Shown: in pieces, positions 32,354-40,492 of the stretch
Position numbering within the stretch: position 1 is the stretch's first letter
How the letters are laid out: every line of letters begins with the position of its first letter
Virus record (IMG/VR): IMGVR_UViG_3300032069_000864
Span: 1-51,778 of that record
Length of the DNA stretch: 51,778 nt
Strand: one strand, 5' to 3'
Source of the DNA: a virus
Program-made: the position numbers and the translations under genes
The notes under the pieces: model-generated
Told to the model about the DNA's origin: nothing
What the model saw: the letters and a program-made list of their open reading frames with translations, nothing else
The model's database searches: none

Positions 32354-33095
32354 CGCCTCAGCCCCAGGCTCCGGGCCAGTTCCCGCGCGGTCCGGTTCGG
32401 AACCTCGAACCCCGCCTCTTCCCTCAGGCTGTCCACCGCCTTCCGGAAGCCCCGGAATCCTTCCCGGCCTCCCTGGGCCGCGGCGCAGGCGATGAACATG
32501 TGCTCCATCCGCTCCGCCGCCTCGAGCGCCCTCTGCCGCTGGATCGCCCGGGCCATGACCGCCACCTGTGCCGGGGTCCAGGTCTCCTCGAGTTGTTCTA
32601 CCGACTCGACCCCACAGGCCGTCATCAACAGCGCGTAGACGTCGGCCCGGCCGACTTTCCGACTCAGGCCAGAGCCGTCGTCTTCACCAGCTTGCCGATC
32701 TCCGCGATCTGTTGCCGCAAAAAAGGGACCTGGTTCACCTCGAGCATCGCCCGCACGATCTGCACGGCCAGCGGGAGAGTCAGATGCTCCATCAGGTAAT
32801 CTGGCTCGACATCGAAGAGCTTGCCCAGAAACTGCTCGAGCATGCCGGCGAGCGTCGGCAGAAGCGTCGGCAGGTTCTCCTCGAAGTGCGCCAGATCGAG
32901 CGTTGGGTGTTCCTTCACGATCTGCTCGAGGATGATCCCGAGGTCGGCCCCGAGCCGCTTGATCTGGGCGAAGGTGAGCGCGCGGACCACGATGCTCCGA
33001 TCGCCGATCGTGAAGTTCCGTTCGGTCGGGAACTCATAGGTCTCGATCTTGCACGTTGCCGTTGCCTTCCCGAGTCTGCGCCTGAGCCACTCCAT
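32350..33095 (-). CDS. Tail assembly chaperone, long form (-1 frameshift product, GT-like)
   Basis: The short chaperone frame contains the heptamer T TTT TTG (32724-32718) 19 codons before its stop. Slipping one base back leads into a frame that is open from 32718 to 32350; the resulting product has 126 + 122 = 248 aa. Siphophages make tail chaperones G and GT by exactly this kind of -1 slip. The downstream part alone (from TTG 32628) has no good start site. Frequency of slipping cannot be judged from sequence. Confidence 0.75.
32664..33095 (-). CDS. Tail assembly chaperone, short form (G-like)
   Basis: The 143-aa protein starts MEWLRRRLGKATATCKIETYEF and contains RSIVVRALTFAQIKRLGADL and DLAHFEENLPTLLPTLAG, helical as expected for tail chaperones that coat the tape measure before assembly. 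It lies 98 nt after the tail tube gene and carries the slippery site. The usual next gene, the tape measure, is missing here and is found at 44.7-48.5 kb. Confidence 0.72.
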   Translation of the reverse strand: MEWLRRRLGKATATCKIETYEFPTERNFTIGDRSIVVRALTFAQIKRLGADLGIILEQIVKEHPTLDLAHFEENLPTLLPTLAGMLEQFLGKLFDVEPDYLMEHLTLPLAVQIVRAMLEVNQVPFLRQQIAEIGKLVKTTALA

Positions 33096-33112
33096 GCCGC
33101 CTCTCCCGTTCT

Positions 33113-33146
33113 AAGATGGGGCGGGCCCCGTCGCCCGCCCCATCTT
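33113..33146. repeat. Perfect GC hairpin after the tail tube gene
   Basis: AAGATGGGGCGGGC (33113-33126) pairs with GCCCGCCCCATCTT (33133-33146): 14 bp with a six-base loop. It fills the gap between the tail tube stop and the chaperone start. No T-run follows, so a role in message stability or processing is more likely than termination. Confidence 0.85.
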
Positions 33147-33192
33147 CCCGCGACCCTGTCAAGGGTGGGCCGATGGCCCTCGTTCTGCCCCG

Positions 33193-34011
33193 CTATACGA
33201 CGTCGTACTCCTCGATGCAGCCGAACCGATCGCCCAGCGCGCGGCTGGTGTCCTCCAGCACGGTGATCTTCATCGGGATCGCCCGCGCCGCATCCTTGCT
33301 GATCTTGATGGCGCCGCCGAACCCGACGTTGCAGCGGTAGAACGCCACTGCCTGCTTCTTGCCCGTTGGCCCTGGCATCACGATCATCACCGACTTCTCC
33401 AGGATGCTGGATCGCCCGCCGAAGGTCATGCGTCGGCGACCGACCCCGGCCTCGACGATCTGGCCCGCTCCCAACACGACCTGCATGTTCTCCATGCTCG
33501 ACTCGAGCAGCGGGATGGTCAACTCGCAGGTCGTCTCGCCCGGGTAGGTCTTCACCGGCGCCGTGCCGTGCTGGCCGAAGATCTTCTTGATCTCCTCCTG
33601 GAAGTTCCAGTCCAGGGTATCCGCGAAGTCGCCCAGGTACTGGCCATCCACGTACACCGCATCGGCCACCCCGACCATCACGGCATCCGGGTCGTCCACG
33701 CCCGCGGCGTAGTAGACGAAGGCCTGCGCCACCGTTCCGGTCGGCTCGGTGTCGTCGTTCTCGCCCACGCCGATATCCTGGAAGCCGCCCTCCCAGTCAT
33801 CGTCCGCGATGTCCAGCGCCACCGTGAGTTCCGTGGCGCTCACGTAGGCCACGTTCGCCGCGTCCACGGCCACAAAGATCTCGTCTCCGTGCTTCCGGAA
33901 GAAGACCTTCGACTTACTGGGGGCGTCCGCGAAGTTCGTCCCGGTCAGCGTCAGCGTGTCACCGGTCTTCCCGATGTAAGGCTTGACTTGCGTCAGTGTC
34001 GGTGCCGCCAT
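33193..34011 (-). CDS. Tail tube protein with N-terminal IPT/TIG-like domain
   Basis: The 272-aa protein starts with APTLTQVKPYIGKTGDTLTLTGTNF, an IPT/TIG (Ig-like) domain (about residues 3-100), followed by a tail-tube-like domain (GETTCELTIPLLESSMENMQ, RRRMTFGGRSSILEKSVMIV) such as major tail proteins use. The Ig domain probably decorates the tail surface. Position right after the tail terminator and gp10-like genes and before the chaperones agrees. Confidence 0.8.
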   Translation of the reverse strand: MAAPTLTQVKPYIGKTGDTLTLTGTNFADAPSKSKVFFRKHGDEIFVAVDAANVAYVSATELTVALDIADDDWEGGFQDIGVGENDDTEPTGTVAQAFVYYAAGVDDPDAVMVGVADAVYVDGQYLGDFADTLDWNFQEEIKKIFGQHGTAPVKTYPGETTCELTIPLLESSMENMQVVLGAGQIVEAGVGRRRMTFGGRSSILEKSVMIVMPGPTGKKQAVAFYRCNVGFGGAIKISKDAARAIPMKITVLEDTSRALGDRFGCIEEYDVV

Positions 34012-34024
34012 GTCCGTTCCTCTC

Positions 34025-34423
34025 CTAGTTGCTCAGCTCTTTCAGGTCAAAGACTAGGTTAAGAGAGGCCAGATGTGCCCCTGGCGCCTCCTCCCCGATA
34101 TACGCCGGCGAACTCATCGCCTGAATTGAGTTCGCCCACATCCCAGCTCCCAGATCCGTCTCTGGGGCGTTGTGCGTCAGCTTCATCACCGCGTAGGCCT
34201 TGGCCAGCGCTCCGTTCGGGGTCGCCGCCCGGGCCACGACCTGCAGGGTCGGATGCTCCCGCCTCCCATATCGCTCGGGCCGGTAGCCGCCCGTCGCGTG
34301 AATGCTCAGGCAGATCACCGGGGTGCTCGGCCGCTGGAGCTTGAAGATCGTCTGGCCTACAGTCCCCTGGCCCCGGCTCTGTAGCCATATCGCGAACTGA
34401 TCCACCAATACTGGCATCATCAT
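34025..34423 (-). CDS. Tail terminator protein
   Basis: The 132-aa protein (MPVLVDQFAIWLQSRGQGTVGQ... HPTLQVVARAATPNGALAKAYAV) has the size, beta-strand pattern and position (between gp10-like and tail tube genes) of the tail terminator, which stops tube growth and joins tail to head. It overlaps the gp10-like gene by four bases. Confidence 0.7.
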   Translation of the reverse strand: MMMPVLVDQFAIWLQSRGQGTVGQTIFKLQRPSTPVICLSIHATGGYRPERYGRREHPTLQVVARAATPNGALAKAYAVMKLTHNAPETDLGAGMWANSIQAMSSPAYIGEEAPGAHLASLNLVFDLKELSN

Positions 34424-35001
34424 AGGGCCCGCGCGACCGCGCCTTGCAGGTTGGTCAGGATCTTGCCGGACATCTGCTTCACCGGCTTCTCCAGATACTT
34501 CGCCTCGCCACCCTTGGGATGATGAAAGTCGAGCCGCTCGTGCTGTTCCAGCGCATATGGCTGGTTGAAGCCGACCAGCGCCTCGACCTGGTTGCCCAGC
34601 GCTTCGACCGTTGGGCTAGGCGCGGCCACTTGGTGGATCACCTGGATGCCCTTCTCCGCGGCCTTCGGCAACCCGGCATTGCCGATCGTCTTGCCGGTGC
34701 CCACGTTGACGGCCTGGGTATGTTGGCCGCTCACCCGCTTCCCGTTCACATAGACCTGCGCATAGCCCGACGCCCGGAGCGTCCCTTCGTCCAGCGGCGC
34801 CAGTTGCATCGCCTCGCCGAGCACCGCCTCCGCGGCCAGCGTCATCTCCTCTTTCACGGCCTCCTGGACCCGGGCAAATACCGGGCCTCGCGAATCAAGC
34901 GCGGAGAGTACCTGGGAGAACCCCGTGAAGGTGACACCGAGCGTGCCCGATGCTCGCCCGCGGCCGCCGGAGAATCCGATCGAGGAGACATCAGCAGGCA
35001 T
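34420..35001 (-). CDS. HK97 gp10-like head-tail/tail component
   Basis: The 193-aa protein contains ALDSRGPVFARVQEAVKEEMTLAAEAVL, a gp10-type helix, DEGTLRASGYAQVYVNG, and the family ending NQPYALEQHERLDFHHPKGGE...AKYLEKP. HK97 gp10-like proteins lie at the head-tail interface. The order connector, gp10, terminator, tube is the standard one. Confidence 0.85.
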   Translation of the reverse strand: MPADVSSIGFSGGRGRASGTLGVTFTGFSQVLSALDSRGPVFARVQEAVKEEMTLAAEAVLGEAMQLAPLDEGTLRASGYAQVYVNGKRVSGQHTQAVNVGTGKTIGNAGLPKAAEKGIQVIHQVAAPSPTVEALGNQVEALVGFNQPYALEQHERLDFHHPKGGEAKYLEKPVKQMSGKILTNLQGAVARAL

Positions 35002-35011
35002 CGGCTTTGCT

Positions 35012-35245
35012 CTATCCCTTGGGAGGTGGAATCAGGGCTGGTGCCGCGAGGTCGTGCTGCGTCTGTAGTAGCCGCAACTGCGCGATCACGGCCCCGACGA
35101 CACCGGACCAGAGCAGGTCCCAGTTGATCGGCTGGTGCGACTGGGCCTGCCCCAGGGCATAGATGGCGAAGGCCACCAGCACCGGCACCAGCCAGACCAG
35201 ATGCGTGGTGAGCCACCGTTTCCAGTAGGCCGCTGTGTACTCCAT
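35012..35245 (-). CDS. Small membrane protein, 77 aa
   Basis: One clear membrane helix (HLVWLVPVLVAFAIYALG) and a second weaker one (LLWSGVVGAVIAQLRLL) are followed by a Pro-rich tail. It sits within the head-tail cluster with 2-nt spacing to the exported-protein gene upstream and may be a holin-like or envelope protein. Not a structural part by its look. Confidence 0.6.
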   Translation of the reverse strand: MEYTAAYWKRWLTTHLVWLVPVLVAFAIYALGQAQSHQPINWDLLWSGVVGAVIAQLRLLQTQHDLAAPALIPPPKG

Positions 35246-35246
35246 C

Positions 35247-35837
35247 TCAGAACTCCTTCTGGAATACCAGCATTGTCTTCGCCGGCCCCGTAGGTCCGCG
35301 CGCCGGCGCGAAGGTCAGGGAGAGTCCGCTGCCGGTCGCCTTGCGCCCAAGCAGCGCCAGCGCGTTGACCGACGCATACCAGCTCAACCCATAGTCCGTC
35401 CACGGGAGATAGACGACTCCGGCCTTCAGTGGCAAACCGTCTCGCATCACGTTCAGGGATAGCGCAGGTCGGTAGTACCTTTGCCGTTGCGGGGCCTGCC
35501 CCTGGCCATCAGTGGTCGTCTCTTCCCAGATCAGTACTTCCAACCGACTGGCATGCGCGAGGAACCGGCCCACATCGGCCGGTCGCGTGATGTTCAGGAG
35601 GTCCTGGATATCCGGCGGGTTGTCGGTCTCGTACATATGCAAGTTGACGATGAAGGAGGTGGCCCAGAACGAGCCCGCGTCCTTGTCGAAGGACGTCACC
35701 AGGACAGGGCCTCCACCCTCCAGGGTCACCTCCGCGCAGACCGGAGCAATCAGCAACGCCGAGAACATCACCAACAGGGCCGCCAGGAAGACGGCCTGCT
35801 TTGCCCAGAGGCGGTTGCCCCAACGACTTCGTCCCAT
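35247..35837 (-). CDS. Exported protein of unknown function, 196 aa
   Basis: ATG 35837 has GAGGAG upstream; an earlier ATG at 35852 lacks a site. The N-terminus is a signal peptide (KQAVFLAALLVMFSALLIAP, then VCA before EVTLEGGG). The mature part is a beta-rich domain (NLHMYETDNPPDIQDLLNIT, YYRPALSLNVMRDG). I recognise no family. Inside a head-tail operon an exported protein is unusual; it may be a moron-type gene acting on the envelope. Confidence 0.65.
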   Translation of the reverse strand: MGRSRWGNRLWAKQAVFLAALLVMFSALLIAPVCAEVTLEGGGPVLVTSFDKDAGSFWATSFIVNLHMYETDNPPDIQDLLNITRPADVGRFLAHASRLEVLIWEETTTDGQGQAPQRQRYYRPALSLNVMRDGLPLKAGVVYLPWTDYGLSWYASVNALALLGRKATGSGLSLTFAPARGPTGPAKTMLVFQKEF

Positions 35838-35848
35838 GCTTTCTCTCC

Positions 35849-36154
35849 TCATAGGTAGATTCGCTTCACCGATGCCTCGCCTCCCAGATCTCGGGAGGCC
35901 GATACCGTGATCGCTATCAGGTACGTCGTCCCGTCACATGAGAGTTGATCTCCGACCGCCATCTCCTGTGCCGGCGCCACCGTCACGGTGACTTCGGAGG
36001 TCACCTGCTCTCCTTGGAGATTTCGCACCAGCCGGCGCTTCTCGATCCAGCGGCCCGCCAGCTGCTCCGCCTCCCCGAATGTCGGTTGCCCGTATCCGTC
36101 CGTGCCCGTCCGCGGCTTGCGCCAAATGGTCTGGGCCAGATAATCCTCGATCAC
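35849..36154 (-). CDS. Head-tail adaptor (head closure) protein, 101 aa
   Basis: GTG 36154 overlaps the upstream stop as GTGA. The product (VIEDYLAQTIWRKPRTGTDGYG, AEQLAGRWIEKRRLVRNLQG, VTVTVAPAQEMAVGDQL) resembles the head-closure/stopper proteins of siphophages by length, the IEKRR-type basic strand and the beta-barrel pattern. The longer frame upstream would overlap the 74-aa gene and lacks support. Confidence 0.65.
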   Translation of the reverse strand: MIEDYLAQTIWRKPRTGTDGYGQPTFGEAEQLAGRWIEKRRLVRNLQGEQVTSEVTVTVAPAQEMAVGDQLSCDGTTYLIAITVSASRDLGGEASVKRIYL

Positions 36155-36375
36155 ATCAGGTCCTCGGGCCGTATCCGCAACGGCTGCCAGCGGCCGCGAC
36201 CCGTGCGGAGCTGGAATAGCTCGAATCGGGTCACGACATAGGCCACCAGTCGGCACGCCTGGCCCCAGGAGCAGAGACGGATCCGGTGCAACAACCCAAG
36301 GGCCCGCACGAGCATGTGCAGCAGTCGCCGCCTGCGCACGCGCACCTCGATCTGAATGGAGATCTCCGCGTTCAT
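36151..36375 (-). CDS. Small basic protein, 74 aa
   Basis: ATG 36375 overlaps the adaptor stop as ATGA and follows GGGAGCC. The product has a basic cluster (RVRRRRLLHMLVRALGLLH) and is rich in Arg and Leu. It could be a DNA- or membrane-interacting protein. No family named; existence is supported by overlaps on both sides. Confidence 0.5.
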   Translation of the reverse strand: MNAEISIQIEVRVRRRRLLHMLVRALGLLHRIRLCSWGQACRLVAYVVTRFELFQLRTGRGRWQPLRIRPEDLM

Positions 36376-36923
36376 GTTCGGCTCCCTGGCGTGAGTTCGC
36401 CCTGGGGCCACGGCGAGGTGGCCAGCACCCCGCCGCGCAGGATGAATGGGGCTATCAGGCCTCGTGCCTCCGCGCTCACCACTGGCGAATTGCTCCGGGC
36501 CGTGCCATACGTCTCGCTCAGCCCGTCCACGGAATAGGCGATGACACCTGCGGCCTGCAGCGCCGATCGCCGCGAGGCCGTCGGCCCGTACGCCAGCAGG
36601 GCCAGTGCCTCTTCACACTGGGCCTGCTTGACCGGCTCCGGGACGATATAGGTCAGATTCGCATTCACGTCTCGGTATCGAGGAAAGCTCAAGGCCTGGG
36701 TATCCACCACGGGCGAGAGGGGGCCGCCGATCACATCGCGCTCGATCCGGATCCGACATGCCTCGATGTGTCGGCAGGCCGTGAGCAACGCCTTCTCCTT
36801 GTCCCCATCCTTGGCCGTCTCCCACGCTTCCGCGCGCAGTCGGCCCGCGAAATACTCGTTCGCCTCCGCCAGGGTGACGTAGGAGTTGCTGCTCTCTCCC
36901 GAGATCGTGGCGACGATGCTCAT
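36372..36923 (-). CDS. Head-tail connector (DnaT-like/gp6-type adaptor), 183 aa
   Basis: The protein has SNSYVTLAEANEYFAGRLRAEAW, a start typical of the head-completion adaptors annotated as DnaT-like, and continues with ALLTACRHIEACRIRIERD and QALSFPRYRDVN. It should bind beneath the portal. It overlaps the downstream gene by four bases and follows the 110-aa gene by three nt. Confidence 0.8.
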   Translation of the reverse strand: MSIVATISGESSNSYVTLAEANEYFAGRLRAEAWETAKDGDKEKALLTACRHIEACRIRIERDVIGGPLSPVVDTQALSFPRYRDVNANLTYIVPEPVKQAQCEEALALLAYGPTASRRSALQAAGVIAYSVDGLSETYGTARSNSPVVSAEARGLIAPFILRGGVLATSPWPQGELTPGSRT

Positions 36924-36926
36924 GCC

Positions 36927-37259
36927 CTACGACTCGACTTCCTCGACCTTGTCGCCGTGATAGAAGAGTAGATGGATGGCATGCTGGGCCGAGAAGCCGC
37001 GCGGCTCCGCCTCCACCGTGATCGTGATGGCCCCGTACCGCTGGCGAATCGTCTCCCCATTGCGGCTCCGGAGATAGAACTGCTCTCCGACCTGCACCAG
37101 TCGTTCCAGCGCTTCGGTGCGTGCCGGCTCCGGCAGCGCCATCCGTTCGGCCAGACTCATCCCGGTCTTCGGAATTGCCGGTTCGGCGGACTGCTCTACC
37201 CGATCAGCCGCCGCATCCGGAGTCGCCGTCTTCGTCTGTCTCTTCGGCTGCATCCGCAT
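36927..37259 (-). CDS. Hypothetical head protein, 110 aa
   Basis: The product has a Lys/Thr-rich head (MQPKRQTKTATPDAAADR) and a helical or mixed second part (LAERMALPEPARTEALERLV, EQFYLRSRNGETIRQRYG). It lies between the decoration-like gene and the connector, where small head genes are common. A longer product starting upstream is possible. No family recognised. Confidence 0.5.
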   Translation of the reverse strand: MRMQPKRQTKTATPDAAADRVEQSAEPAIPKTGMSLAERMALPEPARTEALERLVQVGEQFYLRSRNGETIRQRYGAITITVEAEPRGFSAQHAIHLLFYHGDKVEEVES

Positions 37260-37280
37260 CTCTCGCTCCTAAGAGGTCCA

Positions 37281-37301
37281 GGGGCCGGATTGCCCGGCCC
37301 C
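37281..37301. repeat. GC hairpin after the decoration-like gene
   Basis: GGGGCCGG (37281-37288) pairs with CCGGCCCC (37294-37301) over a five-base loop, in the gap between the 416-aa and 110-aa genes. There is no T-run after it. Confidence 0.75.
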
Positions 37302-37329
37302 CGCCGTTCTCACTGTCCTGTGCCGATCC

Positions 37330-38580
37330 CTACGCGGCCGGCGTGCCGACCACCAGCACGTCCACCAGCAGGCCCGCGGTTGGCGTCTCGGCATAGATGT
37401 CGAAGCCCGTCGTCGCCTTGTTGTAGGCGCTGATCACATCGGATGTCCCGGGCGCGTTCGTCACCGGAGTGAGCATGACCGTGTACGTGGCGTTCGCCAT
37501 GTCCTTGGCCAGCCCGAGGCCCACATTGCCATAGTCGCTCTGGGTGTTGGTGAATCCGAGTTCGGTATTCTCGGTGCCGTTGCCGACCACGAGGCTCGAG
37601 CTGCCACCGGTCCCCGTGGCGCTGATCCGGACCTTGGTGCCCTCCGCCACGGCCACGATCTGCGCGTGGAGCGCGTCGATGATCGTGGCCACCTGGGCCG
37701 CCATGGCTCGCGCCAGGATTGGCACATCGCCCGTGCCGGCCGCCTCGGTGCCGCCGTTGGCCACCCCGAGCTTGAGTTCGGCGCTGCAGTCGTGATCGGC
37801 CGCCGGCGTGACCACCACGGCGCTCGTCGTACCTTTATTGCCCGACGTGATCACGTAGTGATCGGTCGAGTAGGCCACGGTCACCGCCGCGAAGTCACCG
37901 CCCTGGACCCGAATGACGGTCTGCATCTGGGCCGCGACCTTGGCCCCGGTGTTGCAGCCGCCGCCGGCCGTCCAGTCAAAGGTGAAGCTGACGGCAGCGC
38001 CGCCGTCCACCGCCACCTTCAACTTGGTTTCCGGCTCCGCGCTCATATCCGTCTTGGCCCCGGCCACTCCGGTGCTCGTCCCAGCCGCGCCAGTCACCGT
38101 CCAGGTCTGGTTGCCCACGGCATTGGGGTTGATGATGAACGTGTTGCCCACCGTGAGCGCGAAGGGCCCGTCCTCGCTGCTCAGCAGGGTGGCCGCCAGG
38201 CTGGGCGCCGAGAAGAGCAGGCTGGTCGGGTTGCCTCCTGCCAGCGCCACCTGACCCCGGAACAGCCGCTCGCCGGCCGCCGGGCCGCCCAACGGGTCCT
38301 CGATCAGGGCAACGCCCGAATCGAGCTTGTCCGCGGTCACGGCGCCATCTGCGAGCTGATCGGTGTCAACCCCGCCGTCCTTCACCTGGATGCCATCGTC
38401 GCCGATGGCTACAGTCGTGTCGTCCACGACCGTCGAGACGGTGCCGTCTGTGATGTCAACGCCATCGCCGGCCACGAGTCCGCCGGACTCAGCGTTCCGA
38501 ATGAGTGTGCCCAGGTCCAGGTCACCAGCGACCGGGCACATCTCCTTGAGTTTCGTGATCTCCACGTCCGTGATGGCCAT
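37330..38580 (-). CDS. Decoration-like or head-fibre protein, 416 aa
   Basis: It is directly downstream of the major capsid gene. The N-terminus (MAITDVEITKLKEMCPVAGD) is helical and followed by a Gly/Asp-rich region, then a long chain of Val/Thr/Gly/Ala-rich strands (for example VGNQTWTVTGAAGTSTG). The end (VISAYNKATTGFDIYAETPT) resembles C-termini of fibre or decoration proteins. The sequence is simple and repetitive in composition, as for a capsid-surface fibre. Role inferred from place and style. Confidence 0.6.
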   Translation of the reverse strand: MAITDVEITKLKEMCPVAGDLDLGTLIRNAESGGLVAGDGVDITDGTVSTVVDDTTVAIGDDGIQVKDGGVDTDQLADGAVTADKLDSGVALIEDPLGGPAAGERLFRGQVALAGGNPTSLLFSAPSLAATLLSSEDGPFALTVGNTFIINPNAVGNQTWTVTGAAGTSTGVAGAKTDMSAEPETKLKVAVDGGAAVSFTFDWTAGGGCNTGAKVAAQMQTVIRVQGGDFAAVTVAYSTDHYVITSGNKGTTSAVVVTPAADHDCSAELKLGVANGGTEAAGTGDVPILARAMAAQVATIIDALHAQIVAVAEGTKVRISATGTGGSSSLVVGNGTENTELGFTNTQSDYGNVGLGLAKDMANATYTVMLTPVTNAPGTSDVISAYNKATTGFDIYAETPTAGLLVDVLVVGTPAA

Positions 38581-38607
38581 GATCTCTTTCTTCTCCTGAT
38601 CAGGATT

Positions 38608-38628
38608 GCCCGGGCCAGCGGCCCGGGC
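38608..38628. repeat. GC hairpin after the major capsid gene
   Basis: GCCCGGGCC (38608-38616) pairs with GGCCCGGGC (38620-38628) over a three-base loop, 10 nt past the capsid stop. No T-run follows, so some transcripts would read on to the decoration-like gene. Confidence 0.8.
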
Positions 38629-38637
38629 TCACCGGTC

Positions 38638-39624
38638 CTACGCCAGATCCTGAAGGGATGCCATCACGTACGGGTTCAGGACCCGCAACTGCGCGTAGTG
38701 GATGATCCACATGCGCAACGCATCGCCGCTGTTGCCCATGACCAGGATGCCGAAGCCAGGGGTGCCTGGCGCGGTGATGATGGGCCGCAACTCCTTCGCC
38801 AGCGGCGAGTTGCTGGTAACCGGGAGCTGCTGGTAGTCGAACTTCGAGGTGTCCACCGCATCCATCCGGCCCGTGGTATAGCCCGGCACCTGGATCACCG
38901 GCGTGCCCTCGAAATCGAGGGCGAGGTAGCCACCGGACAGCCGCTGTGGCGTCTGCCGGCGCTCGCCCTTATACAGGGCGCCGAAGTTCCGCCACTGGGT
39001 CGGTCCGCACCAGATCTCCAGGGCCGACGGATCGGCCCCGCGGAGCTTGATGGTGTCAACCATGTCCGCCACCAGCGCCTCGGTCAGGTTCCGCGGCGTG
39101 CCGCCATTGGAGAGCACGTAGGCCTTCCACCAGGTGTAGGTCCCACGGTCCAGCCCGGCATAGGTGCCGGTGTCCGCGATCCCCGCCAGGATCCCGGTGA
39201 TGGCCTTGCCGGAGAAGGTCGTCCCGTCCCCCAGGGTCTGGGTGTTGATGCTCACCTTGAGATCCTGGATCGCCTTCTCCACTTCGTCGGTCAGGGCATT
39301 CATCAACATCCCGCCCTGCTCGCTGATCGCCAGGGTGAGCCCGGAGATGCCCACGCGCGCCCGCACCGACTTGTAGGCCAGGGTCGCCTTCTTGTACTGC
39401 TGCTTGCCCGTGGTCCCGTCGTCGGTGTCGGTCTCATCGTAGGCCGCGACCTCCGAGTTGCCCGCGTAGTTCACCCGCCAGGAGAGGTCTGGAGTGCCTT
39501 CCCGCACCCGACCCCGCTCCACCATGCGGCTGTAGAAGAAGACGTCCCTCGTCAACGCCTGCACGAACAGCGGGCTGTAGTTCTGTGCCAGGTTGTCGAC
39601 GATATCCGCCAGCTGCAGCGCCAT
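38638..39624 (-). CDS. Major capsid protein (HK97-fold type), 328 aa
   Basis: The protein shows the pattern of HK97-fold coats that need a separate scaffold: a helical start (MALQLADIVDNLAQNYSPLF), E-loop-like ATLAYKSVRARVGISGLTLAI, spine helix TDEVEKAIQDLKVSINTQTL, and a P-domain region with ALEIWCGPTQWRNFGALYKG. The gene follows scaffold and has its own strong promoter upstream of scaffold. Length of 328 aa is typical of uncleaved coats. Confidence 0.85.
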   Translation of the reverse strand: MALQLADIVDNLAQNYSPLFVQALTRDVFFYSRMVERGRVREGTPDLSWRVNYAGNSEVAAYDETDTDDGTTGKQQYKKATLAYKSVRARVGISGLTLAISEQGGMLMNALTDEVEKAIQDLKVSINTQTLGDGTTFSGKAITGILAGIADTGTYAGLDRGTYTWWKAYVLSNGGTPRNLTEALVADMVDTIKLRGADPSALEIWCGPTQWRNFGALYKGERRQTPQRLSGGYLALDFEGTPVIQVPGYTTGRMDAVDTSKFDYQQLPVTSNSPLAKELRPIITAPGTPGFGILVMGNSGDALRMWIIHYAQLRVLNPYVMASLQDLA

Positions 39625-39651
39625 TCTGATTTCCTTTTCCGCGAGCGGCTC

Positions 39652-40359
39652 CTACCCGTTCAGGGACTGCATCCGCCGCTTCGCCTCCTCAAACGTCTTG
39701 GGGGGTTCCTTCTCCGGTGTCTTCGGATCTGGATTGCTCGGTCCCCCGATCGGCGGTTTCGGCGACTGCGACTGCACCAGATAGGGACGATCCTTGACCA
39801 GTTGCTCCAGGGCGGCCTCGAGGCCGACCACCGCGCCATTCTCCACCTTCACGTTGGCCCACTCCGGAGATGCCTTCGCCAGCAGATAGGCCGCCTCGGT
39901 GTCCCCGATGTTCACCTTGCTGGCCGCCGTGGCGAATGTGGTCTTGAGGCTCAGGTCGGCGAGTTGCTCGATGGCCCGAACCTTCTCGGCTCGCTCCAGG
40001 TCGAGCAACTCCTTGAACTTCCCCTGGTCCTCGAGTTTCTTGCGCTTCCGCTCGGCCTCCGCGTCCTCGTGCTCCTTGACCTTCGCCTCGAGCGTCCGCT
40101 TCTCGGCCGCGTAGGTATTGAGCCGCTGCTGCACGCCGCCCTTGAACTGATCGTCGTTCAGCACCAGCGGTTCTCCGCGCGCGACCGCCGCGGCCTGCTC
40201 GGCCGTCAGGGCAATCCCCTGTGGAGCTGGCGGGTCCTTGGGCGGGTCGGCCGGCGGCTTCGGCGGATCCTTGGGCGAATCACTACCACCCCCACCTCCG
40301 CCACCTCCACCATCTCCGTCCGCCGCAAAGAAGCACAGATGTGGAAACCATCGTCCCAT
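39652..40359 (-). CDS. Scaffolding protein, 235 aa
   Basis: The protein has a Gly-run (GDGGGGGGGGGSDS) then Pro-rich segments (PPKPPADPPKDPPAP), a charged coiled coil (AEKRTLEAKVKEHEDAEAER) and a C-terminal basic helix (TFEEAKRRMQSLNG), the form of capsid scaffolds, which bind coat protein through the basic end. It lies immediately before the coat gene. Confidence 0.85.
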   Translation of the reverse strand: MGRWFPHLCFFAADGDGGGGGGGGGSDSPKDPPKPPADPPKDPPAPQGIALTAEQAAAVARGEPLVLNDDQFKGGVQQRLNTYAAEKRTLEAKVKEHEDAEAERKRKKLEDQGKFKELLDLERAEKVRAIEQLADLSLKTTFATAASKVNIGDTEAAYLLAKASPEWANVKVENGAVVGLEAALEQLVKDRPYLVQSQSPKPPIGGPSNPDPKTPEKEPPKTFEEAKRRMQSLNG

Positions 40360-40492
40360 GTGATGCCTCGCTCCTCGTGTCCGCTTGCGCGGATCCCGTA
40401 TTCGCCCGGCGGCGATCTGCTCGGCTTTCTGCGGTCCGAGCGACCTTATCTCTCCGCTCTCTCGCGGCGGGTGCGCTCAGTTCAACTCGACG

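Noticed and set aside
33113-33146. Perfect hairpin considered as an intrinsic terminator
   Set aside because: No T-run follows on either strand; the same is true of the hairpins at 37281, 38608 and 16446.
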